Assembly: GCF_002775205.1 (NCBI RefSeq)
Contig: NC_036458.1
Span: 3,502,560 to 3,566,559, forward strand
Reading direction: 5' to 3'
DNA: 64,000 nucleotides
DNA from: Xiphophorus maculatus
Lineage: Eukaryota; Chordata; Actinopteri; Cyprinodontiformes; Poeciliidae
The stretch's first letter is position 1, and each line of letters opens with the position of its first letter. Shown here in pieces: positions 14,060-27,700 of the stretch. Below the pieces are notes generated by a model. It did no database searches. It was not told the origin of the DNA and worked only from the letters and a program-made list of their open reading frames with translations. Both the position numbers and the translations under genes were made by a program.

Positions 14060-15045
14060 CCGTATTTTCTAGGTGTGGTCAACCTAAGTGTAGCTTTTAC
14101 TTCTACTAACGGATGAGTGGGTGAATTTGGACTTATCTGGTGTACAGCAGTAAAGAAGTTTATCTGCAGTCAATAAAAACCAGCAGGCAGTAAATCCTGA
14201 ACATTTCTGGTTCATTTTTTGTGAATAACACCAATATGACTGTTAGGATTATGAGACTGGGGCTCTTGAGACATAAAGGGCCCTCCTGTAAAGACCTGGG
14301 AGGAAAAAAATTAAGTTTGTGAAAAAAATCTATATTTTTGTCACTCATTTCAGAACGTAAAACCCATTCATCATACATACAGGGATATATTTCAAATCCT
14401 TGTTTATCGTTTATTCCAGTTTCTCAGAAAATTAGAATAGTGGGAAAATTTGTAATTTGTGGAAACACAAAACACCAGCAAAGGTTTTCCAGGACTTTAA
14501 ATGGTCTCTCACTCTGCGTCATTCAGCTATATGACTGTCATAAACGCCCTTCACAAGAAGGCAAAGACACTAAAGGTGTCATGGTGAGAGGTTACCAGGA
14601 CTAGAAAGGAAAGCAACAACTACAGACACCAAACGCAGCAGGAGGCTCCAGGGTGGACAGGCAGCAGCTGGCTGGTGTTTGTGGAGGTATTCAGAGGCAA
14701 GGCCTAGCGGAGCAGAGAGGATCAGGTAATTCAGGTAATTCCTGAGCACCAGGAAGTGATCAGAGCTGGTGCTATGAGGAAGGAATAGATGGGAGAGGAA
14801 TCAGAAACAAGTTAAACGCTGTAAATGCAGCACTGAGAGCTAGCGTGTACCACTGTTGAAGCGAAACCATCTGGCGTCTGCCTCAGGGAAGCCGCTCCTA
14901 TTTAAGGCCCTTGATGGTTGGTGATGATGAGCACCAGCTGGATCCCGTCAGCCTGCCACCCTGTAAATGTAGAGAAACCACACCCCTGCAGAACACAACA
15001 AAAGATTATTTCTGAACAAGCTGTTCACAGAGTTGTGTGTCCAAG
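14060..15045. other. Intergenic stretch with decayed repeat
   Basis: 14400-14600 carries TTTCTCAGAAAATTAGAATA and neighbouring words that occur in a widespread fish repeat, but I cannot delimit it. The remainder (14600-15045), including AGGTAATTCAGGTAATTCC, shows no gene. Confidence 0.4.
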
Positions 15046-15049
15046 CATA

Positions 15050-15520
15050 TTAAAGCGGCAGTATAAAGTGTTTTCCAGGTAAATAGTGCAGTTTTATAGC
15101 ACAAAAGGCTATAAAATGTTCTTGTGTCATCGCAACACGGCTCCTCTATTGACCATTTGTCAACATTTTTCCAGCATTTCTCTGAGAAGTATAATGAGCT
15201 CAGCAGATGTGCAGTTCCAGCAGGTGTTTGCTAATTGCTGCTGGCTAGTCTGAAGGAGTTGAGTGAGGGAGTAATGGGGGAGAAAAGGTTGGAAACTGCA
15301 GCTCCAAGGAGGAGCTGCACCTTGAAGGCAGGACTGCTCCAACCATTCAGGCATTTTAGCTGAATGGTTGCCATGGAGATTAAAGGATTTCTCAAATCTT
15401 CATGAAATAAAATCAACACTCCAGGAATGTTTTTGATGAGGGAATTACATTATAACATGATGTAAAGCTAAAAAAAAAAAAAAAAAAAAAGCAGATTTTA
15501 CAGAACAGTGCCCCTTTAAC
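15050..15520 (+). repeat. Dispersed repeat family D copy
   Basis: Same word order as the other D copies: GTGTTTTCCAGGTAAATAG, GCTGGCTAGTCTGAAGGAG, GGTTGCCATGGAGATTAAAG, and a CAGTGCCCCTTTAA end. A poly(A) run of about 20 interrupts it near 15470. Confidence 0.6.
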
Positions 15521-15524
15521 AGAA

Positions 15525-17300
15525 AATAAGATGAGAGTCCAATTTAGACATTTAATTATTTATGGTGCAGTGGATGAGTTTGTTTGATATGGTTCACAAA
15601 CAAAAAAAGAGGATGCTTCACAAAATAATACAAAATGTTCTGAAATGAAATAATAAAAATAATCGATGCCACTCCAATAGTGTTTTTATGAGGCTAAAAT
15701 TATATACAAAATGTTCTTTTGTTCAGCAGTGAGCTTCCAAAATGTCTGATTTTTACAGTAAATAATTTTTTCATTGCTAGCTGTAAATTAATGACTCCCT
15801 CCTGTTTAACATAAAACAGCTGCTTAATTGTTAGCAGTTTCTTACTGTTTATAATTATGATGTTATATATTGCTATATGAGGTATGTTTGACACAAAAAC
15901 AAGACTTGGATCAGCGAAAATACATTCTACCCACAGTGAAGCACGGTAGTGGTAGAACAATGCTGAGCAACCAATCAAAATACTACAAGATCAAAGTCAA
16001 CTTCAGTCCGCTTTACTGCGCATGTTTATCGAAAACCCAGCAGAAAAGTAGGTAAAAAAATGTAAAGCTAAAATGCATTTATGTATTTTCTATTCAAATT
16101 TACATGTAATTTAGCAGTTTTATAAAATTTATCCTTTTGTTATTGCAATATTTTATAATATTGTTGCTCCTGTAAGAAAATACTTAAGTTTTATTTAAAA
16201 ATCACGAAATGGTACAAGGCTGCCACCTGCTGGTGGTTTGCATCTCTTTGAAAAGAGAAAATTTTTGGAACATTTAATGAATATCATGTTAGATTAGACC
16301 GTTTCTCAATTCTGGTCCTCAGGCCCCCCTGTCCTGCATGTTTTAGATGTTTCCGTTCTGCTACACACCTGGATTGAATCTATGGGTGATCAACAGGTTT
16401 CTGCAGTACTTGATGGTCATGCAATCATTTGAATCAGCTGTTCTGGAATAGAGGCACATCTAAAACATGCAAAGGTCAGACCCCCTGCCTGAGGACTGGA
16501 ATTGAGAAGCACTGCATTAGACCAACAAACAAACAAAAAAAACGTGCAAACCATCCACACATTAAAACATGGTGGTGGTAACATCATGATTAATGGACAA
16601 TTATCCTCAGAAAGGTCAGGGAAGCTGGTCGGTATGAATGAGTCGCCATTAAATCCACATTTCCTCCCTTCTTTATTTCCCCATGACTTACTTTTAAATA
16701 GTTATATTTGCCAGACTGATATCAAGATGATAAATTTTGCAATATATCCTTTAGCCCTAATTAGATTTCTCTCATAATTAAATAAAACTGGAAAGAAGTC
16801 ACTCATTGAACAATAACCAGGTTGTAACATTTTAATACAATTTCTTATAAAACAGAAAACATTTACATCCTTCAACATTTTCTCATTTTCTGGTCCAGTG
16901 TCTAAAGTATTCACTCACTAAGTTCTGAGAATCTCCTGAAAGTTCTCAACGAGTTTCAATTTCTACCGACATGTCTCTTGTTGCATATGAACAATAACTC
17001 AATCCACATTCAAACATTTTTTTAAAGTTATCTACACAGCAGATAGTTGCTAAAATTGTCATGTTTTACCGCAACAGGACAACAGAAAACGTGGTAAAGC
17101 ATTTTATCTGGGCCTCATGCTACAGTACGGATCTTTGAGTTTGCGCCACTGCCATGCACAGCGGGGTCAGATTCACAGATGAGTCCAAATGTCTAAATGT
17201 GAGAAACCAAACTTCTCCTTAACCCTGTAGCAAGTGTTATCAGGCATGCAGGAAGGTTGGAGGTGCATCTTTGATTTCCAGGCCAACCAGCGCCCCCTGC
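15525..17300. other. Intergenic stretch with possible Tc1/mariner remnants
   Basis: Two decayed frames read TVKHGSGRTMLS (15928-15966) and TLKHGGGNIMINGQLSSERS (about 16556-16620). Both resemble the KHGGGSIMVWG block of Tc1-like transposases. No inverted ends or full frame could be found. Otherwise AT-rich non-coding sequence. Confidence 0.45.
16300..16520. mobile_element. Palindromic MITE (family G)
   Basis: The ends are inverted copies: TCTCAATTCTGGTCCTCAGG at the left and CCTGAGGACTGGAATTGAGA at the right. Internally GCATGTTTTAGATGT is matched by ACATCTAAAACATGC. A related copy lies at about 62080-62305. This is a common fish MITE layout, probably hAT-derived by inference. Confidence 0.75.
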
Positions 17301-17309
17301 TGGCGGCGT

Positions 17310-17754
17310 TCATGGCGCCAGGCGCTGTCGGTCCAGGTTCACCTTTTGGAAGAAAGCCTTCCCGAACTCATAGCTGCTGATCATGACAGCGCAGGCTGGC
17401 GCCACTTTGATCACTCTGGGCAGAAAACCTAAACAAAAAATAGTTTTTTTAACTTCCTGGCAAAGAAAACAAGAGATTTCTATTTAAAATATGGCTGTGT
17501 GTGTACCTGCAAAGAGGCCTCTGTAGCCCAGAGCAGACCAGATGTCCTTCATGATGTGCCAAGTGGAACTGGTTCCCTTTCTGGAAACTGGAAACAAACA
17601 GCAGAAGGTTCATTTTAACTCTTTTTAAAACTTTAAATCTTTTTAAATACAGGTGAAGAAGAGCCAACCTCCCAGAGAATCCATCTCTCCCAGTTGGATC
17701 TGCCGCCGAGTCTTGACCACGTCGAACGGGAGCGTCAGGACAGCAGCAACCTGG

Positions 17755-17786
<32 letters not shown>

Positions 17787-20700
17787 TAAAATTCTAACAT
17801 TTTTTTAAAATGTGATGTTTTGAAAAGTCTCTCTCACACACCTGAGAATAAAAAACAAATATAAAAAAAAATATTTCAATCATGTTAGTTTAATGTACAA
17901 AATATAAGTCAACCTTTATTTTAATTACACAGACCAATAAGTTATTGGGCCATAAGAAATAATAAATAATTATTACATTCATACAATTCAAACTAATCAT
18001 GTTAAGAACTTTCAACTCAAATTAAATGCTTAAAAGCAATATATGAAGAAAGTCACTTAAAAAATTATTCTCGCAAAATTTTCTAGCATTTAGCAAATAG
18101 AAATAATTTTGGTAATTTTGACAAACCAAAAATAAGTTAAGTTTAGTCAGATTTAACTTTAGACAGTGAGGAAAAAAAACATGTCTCTATTTTTTTATTA
18201 GGTGTATAAAAATATCTGGTTTCAACTGTAAATAATGTTTTTAACCAAACATCAGATTACACTTTATTACAAAACGATCCAGTTTAAATATCAAACACTT
18301 TCCAGGACTTGATACAGAAATCAAGAACTTTCTAAATCTTGAAAACACCTGATACAATTCAAGCACTTTCAAGGTTTTCAAGCACCCTTACGAACACTGC
18401 ATGCACATGGAGAACGATATGAAGATAAGATGGACAGATGCAGCGTGAAAATAAAGATATTTTGTTCAAACTCAAGCTTCTTTTTCCCAAAAGTCAAAAT
18501 AAATTCCATTCTTTTGCAACACTGTTAGCATTTATTAGACGTTGATGCCAATATCTGCTGTACATTCTGTCATTGAAAGTGGGACAACATTGTTAAAGAC
18601 TCACGGCTCCAGAAACGGCTCCTGCAGTGAAGCTGATGGAGAAGTCGGCCTTCGGCATTGCGTACTGCTCACACAGCTGGGCCTTCACCAGTTCGTAGTT
18701 AAACCAGTACAAAGCTGCAACAACAACACAAACAGCGCTAAGACAAAGACTCAATCATTTCCATGATTTACTGTTTATTTCTTTTCTCTTTTTCTACCAA
18801 AAACTGGATGATAAAAGTCTTCAGTCTGGTGTTTTGGTCTCAACAAGCCCTTTTTTTAAGTACATGTCATAATTCATTTTATTTGTTGTTTTGTGTATTA
18901 TTTTGGATATTAAAAATATCTTCCAGTTCCTGTATTAAATTTTCATTAGATTTTACATTTTTTGATCTTTGAGAATGTGTTCTTGCATTATTATATAATT
19001 TGTACTATTATATTAGTAGAAAACCATCTCAAAACAATATAATCGTTTTTCGTAATAAACTCTGGGACCATTTATCGTCCAGCAAACGATAAGTTGTTAT
19101 TGTGACAGACCGATCTACAATCACAAATTAGTTTCAAATAGTTAGAAAAGGAAAGGAAATGTAACTCTTTAAGTAGGATGTGAATGAACCTCACCAGAAA
19201 AAGGCACGTCTCTGAGAACGGTGGGCCCCCACCCCCTCCACAGCGACAGCATGCCGCTCTGGGCCACCGCCGAGCGGATGCACACGCGCAGCTCGCTGTA
19301 GCTCAGCTTCCTGGATTGCATTTTGGTCCTGACCAGCTCCAGAGGGCTGATGACCGTCACGGCGCCCACTGCCATCAGAACAACACGTTACAGGTAAACA
19401 ACAATAGAAAAACAACAACAGGAGTTTTTTTTTTCTTCCTCTTACATCTGGCAAGCCCTCCGGCCAGAAGAGGAACGTGGCAGCCCTGGAGCCCCAAACC
19501 GAACCACAGGAAGTCCCTCAGCTGGTCGTAGCAGGTGAAGTAGATCACGGTGGCTGGGACGGCCATCACCCTTCACACACATTAAAAACATACAAAGAAA
19601 CACCGTTTTTATTTAGAAACAAATAAATTGCTCAATAGAGTTAAACACACAGAACCATGGGGAGAAAATTGATCGTTTCTCCCAGTCAGACAGCCACTCT
19701 GATTATTACATTTTCTAACGTAGCCTAGCCCTGATACTCCATCATAGGAAATAACAGAACATGCTTAAGACCCAGTTTTCCAACAGCATTTAAACACACC
19801 ATCCTGAATTTCTATCTGTGGGTAAATATAGTTTTTGACCAGGAACATGTATTTATCCATTTTTATGCAAAGAAACCTCTATGAGGTTAAACGTAAAACC
19901 AATCTGGGAGCCAAATTGTAATGTTTGTGTAACTTCTGAAAACAGACGTTTATTTTGTATTCATAATTTCTTTATATTTGTGTGCATTTGAATACATCTT
20001 TGCAAGAACAAATCAAGTTTTAAATATGCAGAGATCTGCGAGGCCAAGCAAGGTTACAATGTTAGAGAGAAAAACACTGTCTGATTTGTAAAACTAGAGG
20101 GAATTCAGAAACAGAAATCTTTATGGAAAATTGATTTTTATTCGTTTTTAACTTTGAATGAATACCCAAATTGTAATTTACCTCCAGGTAAAACAAGTTT
20201 AAGATAATCTGCTCTGAAACTTTATTCACTTTGACTCAAGTTCCTTTTATTTGGAAAATAAAATCTTAAACTTTATTCAGCAGCAGACCATGATGCTCAT
20301 GTTTACTTGAACACAAAAATAGATTCAGGTTTGCCGACTTGAAGCCATTCAGATAATGTGTGAAAACTCTTTGACCATCTCTGCAGTCATAAGCAGTTTT
20401 CTGTCTGCTGTAGTCAAACTGTCTGAGAATGTTAGCTCTGAGCAGAAACCTGCTGACTGGACAAACATGTCCGCCCCCCTTCCTGCCCTCCGGCTTGTTT
20501 TCTTTTCAATTCATGGAACGTTTCCTCAAGTTCAGGGAAAACCGAATCTGCAAAACGAGCCAGACTGCATTTAAATAAAACAAAAACGCCTCAAAAATAG
20601 GCAGAAATCAAAGCGCCGCCCTGAAACTCACAGCGTCGGTGGCAGCCCACTCCACAGAGAGCGGAGTCCCTCATGGCGGGTGATTTTCACAAAAGCATCC

Positions 20701-22392
20701 TGCGTCCAAAAACAACATCTCAGTGAATTACGCAGACATTAAAAAATCATCTAAAACCTGCAGCTGTGATGCAGCTCACCAGAGTGCCACTGAAATGCGT
20801 CGGTGTTCGGTACCAGCTGGAGCAGCTGGTTCCGTTCTGGCAGACGTAGATGTGATCCATCAGGCTGTTGCAGTACAGGAAACATTTCCCTGCAGAGAAA
20901 ACACACAGCAAAGCTTCAGAAGCTGCATGCTAATCAATAACGTACATGTTTACTTTTTCCCCTCAAACTTTGCTTCTGAAAATATCAACGTGAAACAACA
21001 AAACGGGGCAGCGACACTGCAGATAAGACCAGGGCCGACCTTGCTACAGTTTATTTTGGGTTGATTAGTGACTGAATAAACAGGTTATTCTAGCTTCACA
21101 AGCAGAACGAGTTCATCAAGGCTGAACAGAAATATATTTATAGGGCTGCAGCTAACGATGATTTTAGTTATCAATTATTGAGATGAAAAAAAAGTGGCAC
21201 ATATTTCTGTGTTTTTTACAATATTAGAAAATCATAAAAAGATGTAAATAAAAAATTCAACTCATCTTTAAATAAGAAAATAAACGTTTTATAACGTAAA
21301 ATGCAATAATGACATTCCTTTAGTGATATGTTGATTATTTTTTCAAATAACTGATAATTAGATATCAAAAGGTGTTTAAAGTTGAGATTTTTTTAAACAG
21401 AATTTGAACCATTTGAATCTAAGACTGGTACTGGTTCTGGGTGGAAAATAATCACAGACAAGATATTTTTCTGGATCTTAAATGCGAAATGTATACATAT
21501 ATTGTACATTTTTAGCTTAATTAAAGCTCAGAGTCTGTTGTTCTATCAGAAAATGGCCTTTTTCAGTCTGTGTGCTCCAGTTAATGATTGAATGGTAAAA
21601 GGTGCTTAATAGGAAATTGTTTTATTTACAGAATTTGAACCGAGTGAAGTTAAACTGCCACTTGAGGAGTTTTACAGAATAATTTATTTACAGAAATATT
21701 TGGTTGTTTTTTTTTAATCTAAATTGCAAAATCTGTATATATCATTTTACACCTTGGCTTAATTACAGCTCTGTGTTCTTTCTAAAAAATTGCATATTTT
21801 TGAGTCTGTATACAGCAGTTAATGATTAATCAATTACTAAATTAGTTGACAATTATTTCAATAATCACTATTAATCGTTTCAGCCCTATATATTTTCCGA
21901 TCAGACCGGAGAGCGCTGCTGCAGCAGGTCAATACTCACATTTGGACGAGCGGCCGACTCCACCCCATGGAGCGGATTCACGGCCCAAAGCTAGAAAACG
22001 AAGCCAAGGTGGAGCAGAAAGAAAGCCGTTTGAGGGGTTAGTTTCAAACGCAGAAGCAGTTAGAGACCAGCCATCTTAACGCGACGTGAGGAAACAGTTT
22101 TCCTACCCTGGTGGAAGGGAGTCTGCTGAGCCTGCAGCCTTATCTTCACAACGTCCAGCGGAGTGACTGCAAACATATCCACACAGCCAATCACAACAGG
22201 GGCAGCAAAACGGGTGCAAATAGAATCAAAAAGGAAGAAAACATGGGAGTAAAAACTCTACGGCTCTTGCTCTCGTTGCTTCTATATAAGCTAACCAAAT
22301 AGAGATGTGAGGAGGGCTCCAGTGCCAGAGGCCAGCATCTGCTGCACTGGAGAGATCGCAGCCACTGGGCCGCCAACGGTCCGCTCCCCCAT
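17310..22392 (-). CDS. slc25a39: Mitochondrial glutathione carrier Slc25a39, complete, eleven coding exons
   Basis: Mitochondrial inner-membrane carrier (SLC25 family) that imports glutathione. Exons in order: 22296-22392, 22107-22166, 21940-21990, 20780-20889, 20632-20699, 19446-19570, 19195-19368, 18605-18714, 17669-17750, 17507-17587, 17310-17428. The sum is 1077 nt, giving 358 residues, and all phases close. The three carrier signatures are present: [18 protein letters not shown] and [10 protein letters not shown] loop reading KCFLYCNS...YVCQNGTSC keeps four cysteines at spacings 4, 10 and 6, as in the human protein, where they bind an iron-sulphur cluster and control stability. The start is [20 protein letters not shown]; the end is [15 protein letters not shown]. 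It lies head-to-head with progranulin, as in human. SLC25A40 is the main alternative; synteny favours slc25a39. Confidence 0.95.
17752..17780 (+). repeat. (CA)n microsatellite
   Basis: A run of about 14 CA units starting 2 bp from the splice acceptor side of the slc25a39 exon at 17669-17750. On the transcript strand it reads as (TG)n just upstream of the acceptor. Confidence 0.9.
21144..21892 (-). repeat. Dispersed repeat family F (GGGCTGCAGCTAACGA type)
   Basis: The left end is GGGCTGCAGCTAACGATGAT and the right end TTAATCGTTTCAGCCCTATA, which are inverted relative to each other (GGGCTG / CAGCCC). The interior is AT-rich with TAATGATTAATCAATTACTA words. Related copies are at 28836-29445 and 60423-60900. 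Probably a non-autonomous DNA transposon; it lies in an slc25a39 intron. Confidence 0.65.
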
Positions 22393-22401
22393 CTTGCCCA
22401 C

Positions 22402-24095
22402 CTGTCAGACCAAACATAAACAAAAACATACAAAATAGCAGGTCGAAAACATCATGCACTGGTCCAACAAGCCACAGTCCAGCAGGAGGAGTGAAGAAAG
22501 CTGCGATTTGTTGCAGATTTAGTAAAAAAAAAAAAAGAGAAACCGACTCCTAAGTGGAAAAATTACCGTGCATTGATGCCCGCGGTGCCTTTTTTTTAAC
22601 TAAACAGGGTATGTCTAGGTGGAGTTGTTAAAACAAGGTCCTTGAAACATTTTGATAGCTTATCTTCCACATGCATGCTGCCTCCAAAGCCTCGCCTCCT
22701 GATCTATAAGTGACAGCCGTCTCAAACCGGTTTCCCTACAGGAGGAGGTGCTTCCGCTGGCCTGTCCACTTCCTGGGGGCTCACTAATAACGAAACGTGG
22801 TCATTACAGCCGCATCGGACATGGGGTTGGACCAAATTCGTCAGATTCTTTAATGGTCACAGGAATAAGCTTGAAAGCTATAATCTTAACGGAAATCTCT
22901 CACGTTACACGACAAAAACACCAAAACAGCAGCCTTATGTTGACAGGATGCACGTTTGTTGTATGAAAAATACTAGATTCATAATCTGGCTTCCTAATAG
23001 AGTGGATTAAAGCTTCATTTTGTTTGTTTTTTAGCATGCATTTCAGCAGTTGTACGCCATGTTCTTTTTCCGCAACGCTGAAGTTCGCTTCCGATTGGGC
23101 GCTTGAGAAAACGTGTTTTAACAGCTTTTGATGAATTTGGTTTTCCTTATATACAGGAGAAATGTTAAAATATATAAGCAGATTGAAAAAAAACAGTCTA
23201 CAATTAACAAGTCATTATTTTTATTTCTTGAACTAAAGTGGACTAAACGTATTTAGTCCTTAAAAACAGCGGAATAATCTTTTTTAGGGGGCACTCAATG
23301 TGAGACTAACTTCAGTGTATTTGTCTTTCTCGAAAAAATAAACTAAGAATATATTTTTTTCTTGGTGAAATATCAATATGTACTAAAACTATGCGTTCAA
23401 CAAAGATGAGCAGGAACTCTTAGTTTCAGACAAGATTGTCTAATGTAGTCTTCAAATGTGGGTGTTTTGCTAACCGCTAACTGCAAAACGTTGATTAGCT
23501 CGGTAGCCATCTTGCTGTTTACAAGCTGCAAAGCTTTGCCATAAATTATGAGTTGACGTTACCCACCTCTCACTTCAGCTGCCAGCCTTTTCCTGAAACA
23601 TAGGTGCCTTCACCCATGTCAGTTACTCAATCTGCGGCAATTCGTTTTACTCAGGAGCTCCATTGCAGAGCATCCCGAGTGCAAAATGTTACCAACGTCT
23701 GGCCTCGCCGCCGCACATCCTCTCACGTACGCGAAACCCAGATTCAAAACATATCTGCGTAACCAAAGAAACAGCCCGTTCGACCGAACGCATGATTTGT
23801 AGATCAGCGTTTGGACGGACTCGGATCCCCCTGCTGCTGTTTCAGACGCTTTGGTGCCATCTAGTGGGTTGCAAAATCACTGGCTGCACCAGGAAGCTTC
23901 GCGTAAATAAGTTTTCTGTTAGATTACGTTACCCGTTAGAACGACAAACTATGCTACTTGATGACAAAAGCCAAAAACAAACAAAAAACAATTCAATCAA
24001 CTTTAAAAAAGTTTACGTTTAGCGAATAAACACAGTGCAGACGGAGAGATCCGCCCTCTGACCATGATGGGGGCGTACTCGTGATGATACAGGTC
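22402..24095. other. Head-to-head interval between slc25a39 and progranulin
   Basis: It holds the upstream part of slc25a39 (an acceptor at 22402 implies a 5' UTR exon further up, not located) and the progranulin promoter. A GCAAGATGGCTACC word on the minus strand (about 23516-23503) is YY1-like. The frames here show no family features. Confidence 0.5.
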
Positions 24096-24099
24096 CGGC

Positions 24100-24186
24100 A
24101 GGACTCTTTGTGGGGATTCACTGCGGTGAGACGCAGCGAGGAAGCTCCACTGTCACTTCACAACAGCCTTTCTGTCTTTAATAAAG
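24100..24186 (+). other. Putative 5' UTR exon of progranulin
   Basis: The sequence ends in TCTTTAATAAAG followed by a donor GTAAGAGC at 24187. The coding exon at 24780 begins directly after an acceptor TGCTTGCAG, so a non-coding exon must precede it and this is the best candidate. The 5' limit is estimated, and no TATA box is evident. Confidence 0.6.
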
Positions 24187-24779
24187 GTAAGAGCACTGTA
24201 AAACCTCTTTTACTCTCAATCCGTTGGAAAAATGCTAACAAATTTTAGCAAACCTCTATGGCTGAAACTTAAAAAGTTGATTTTTTTATTCGAAAAAAAA
24301 TACAAACTTTAAAGTTATGCAATATTTATGCAAATTTCACATGTCTTCGTAACATTTATACATATTAAATATGTAGTAGTTGTCTTTTTAGTGACGCTGG
24401 GAGTGTTATGTATACAACTCTCTCCTTTGTGCAGGGAGACAAAGACAATATGATGAGGAAGTACTACCACAGGAAACAAACAAATATATCTAGACACTGA
24501 GATTCTGTAAATGTATGTTTCTTTGTGCCAAACGGGCTAAAATATAAATAATAACCCATCATTTTCAGTTCACACAGACCGATTTTTATAACAGAATTAT
24601 TGTAAAAGTCCCACTTTCAAGGTTATCTGATAACTGCTCAGCAAAACCCTGGAATCTAACAGTTTATGCTGCTATTTGAGGACTCAAAATAATCATTTTT
24701 GAAAGTGGAAAAGGGGGTTTTAAGTTTCACTTTACTTTTTCTAGACTTCCTCTTAGTGAGTGCTTTTCGCTGCTTGCAG

Positions 24780-27700
24780 ATGCAGACCTGGGTTGTGATC
24801 TGTTGGGCTATCTTTGCCGTGGTCGGTGCAGATGAGTGTCCGGATGGAGGCAGGTGTGCAGAAGGTCAAACCTGCTGCAGCAGCCCAACGAACGGCTATG
24901 GCTGCTGCCCGTTTGATCAGGTACATGTGGCTGCACAACAAATTTCTCTAAGCATCTTTCTGTCTGGGGTATCAGTTAAATGTCAATGGTTGGATACTAT
25001 AATATGTTTTTACTAGTACAATACAAGATAATTCTTCTCATTATTATTTAGAAACTAGTTTCTGCAAATAATACAACACAGACAAACAAATAATTTGTTA
25101 TTAGCATGTTACAAAATTAGTTCTTCACATTTAATTTTAATGTGTACAAAACAATGAAGGAAGTGTTGCAGAACTATGCATGTGACTTGGATTAATTTTA
25201 GTTCCTTAAATGGAATTTATACTCCACTCTCTAGTAGGATGTTGTAATAGCAAAATAAACTATGTATTTCTCTACATTATATTTACAAACAGATACAGTA
25301 CAACATATGTGAATGATTTCTGGAGTAAACATTTGTTCTGTTATTTTTTCCACAAATTTAGGCTTCCAAAGTTTAAAAGCAGAAAACATTTGTTCATGCA
25401 AAAACTATTTATTTCCCCACAAAAAACAACTACATTTTTTTGCGAGAATTTTCAACCTACAGTCAAAACTCTCCTACAAAACCAAATTTTGATAAACATT
25501 TTGTAAATAAAGCAACAGCTAGCAACAATAAAAATCTAAATTATGGCATTCTCGCACCATCTTATTTGATTTTTGAGTTTATTCTAGCCCTGTTATTATC
25601 TCAATTGTTGCTACATATGTTTAAAAAAGGAACAAAGACTTTTAAATTGAAATTTAGAGTTTAAGTTTAAACCAGTTGCTAGAATTAGCTAACAAACACT
25701 GGAACATCTAGCATAAGAGAAAATTAAAAATGACCAAGTTCTTCCTCCTAACTTTTTATATGAAAATGATTTTTTAATTATTATTAATTTAGTATAAGTA
25801 TATTACAAAAACCTAGAGTAAAGACTGCTGAACAAAAATAAACTGGATTATCCAGTTTTGATAAAATGGCATTAGCCTAGCAAACAAGGAAGAGTTTGCA
25901 AAATTCAAGTTAACAAATTCCTTCACTTAAAAGGGAGGAATTTGTACTTATCTAAAGTATGATCTAGTTGATTTTTTAACATTTTTTAAATATCTTTATA
26001 ACCAAGAACCAAGATGCCAAAAACTAACAGAATTTGCTTATTTTTCTTCACATTTAGCTTGGATTGGCTTAGCTGGCAGAAGCTAGATGTTTCACACTGC
26101 AAAAATACAAATTCTTACCAACTATTTTCCATCTAGTTTCTAGTGTAAATATATTAGTACACTTGAAATAAGCCTTACTAGTAACTCAGAAAAAAATATT
26201 AGTCAATAGTTAATTTGTCAATGGAGCTAGTACTTTTTCATCTAAATTAAGGAATTATTCACTTTAAACTTAGTTGTAAGTCAGTTTTGTCTGATTTCAA
26301 GTGTCCTGGAATAATTGCATTAGAAAATAGACCAAAGTGCTTGGTAGGATTTTGTGTTTTTGCAGTGTATGTATTTCTCTTTATGGCCCTTTAGCTTCAC
26401 CTTCATTTTAAGCTGAGTTGCTTAAGTTTTGCTCCATCAATTATTCACAGTTGTACTATTCTTATTAAAATATTTTATCACAAAAGGCTTCTGCACATCC
26501 TCATGACACATTCAGCTATGACCTTATTATGACCGTTTAACCTTATTATGTCGATGTCACAGTAAAATTGACATAGCAGATAAAGTTTCTGTACTCTAAA
26601 GTAAACGTTATTCTATAGTAGCGCTATTCATACCGGAAGGTGTTTTACTACTGTATAAACTAGATAAAAGAACTAGCCTCATTCAGAGTAGGAGATATCC
26701 GTACTAACTTTGGTAGTCAAAGTGTTCCCGCTACTCCCGTCTCCACAGGCTGAATGCTGTGAGGATCACATCCACTGCTGTCCAGCAGACACGATCTGCG
26801 ACTCAGAGGCGTCCCGCTGTGTGAACGCCACCGTGTCCATCCCATGGATGGAAAGGAGCTCCGCTCTCCAGCGCACAGTCTCTAAAGTACGAGTAACATC
26901 CTCTTGTTTTCATCCACAAACCCGGTTTAAGCATACGTAGTTCTTATAAGACGTAGCACTTCCGTGAACTTGGTAACGGACAGCCATCTTAGCAGGCAGT
27001 TGCTATGGAGTTGCTATGACAACAGTAAACCTTGAAGCAACAAGATCAGAACTACTGCTTACCGCGTTCCTAACTTATAAACTGCATAAATACATTACAG
27101 CTATTATTACACTACATTTCTGAGTACTACAGCTACCTCTGTGTAATACTAAGATGAATATCAGTTATATTTACTGTAGTACGTACTGCCGAAGTAGCAA
27201 AATTAGCTTAGCTAATGTAGCTTTTAGCTGCTAGCTAAGACGGACTTGTAGCCGACGTGTATGTCATGGCTGGGCAGAGTACCGAAAAATTGTACTCAAT
27301 TTCACTACTTCAGCATATTTTTACTCAAGTAAAAGTAAAAGTAGCTGTCTAATAAATTACTCAAGTCAGACTAGAAAGTATTTGGTAAAAAGTCTACTCA
27401 AGTAAGTAACTAATCAAATTATCAATCATTTAATATTTAAAAATTACATTATCAGACAGACCAAAATAACAAAAACTGCAGGTGTGTATCTGTTTCTGGT
27501 GAATGTTTGGTTAAAACACGTTTGTTCTAAATTCACTGAAGTTACTCAGAGTGGGTAGAGTATCCACAAGTTTTACTCAAGTAAAAGTAGAAATACTTCA
27601 TAAGAAAATTACTCACGTAAAAGTAAAATTTACAACGTTGTAAATGCTCCTAAAAGTATTTTTTTTTTCCGAAAATGTTGCTCAAGTAAATGTAACTGAA

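Noticed and set aside
23663-24022. 119-residue plus frame upstream of progranulin
   Set aside because: No recognisable content and no consistent splicing into the grn coding exons; treated as chance.
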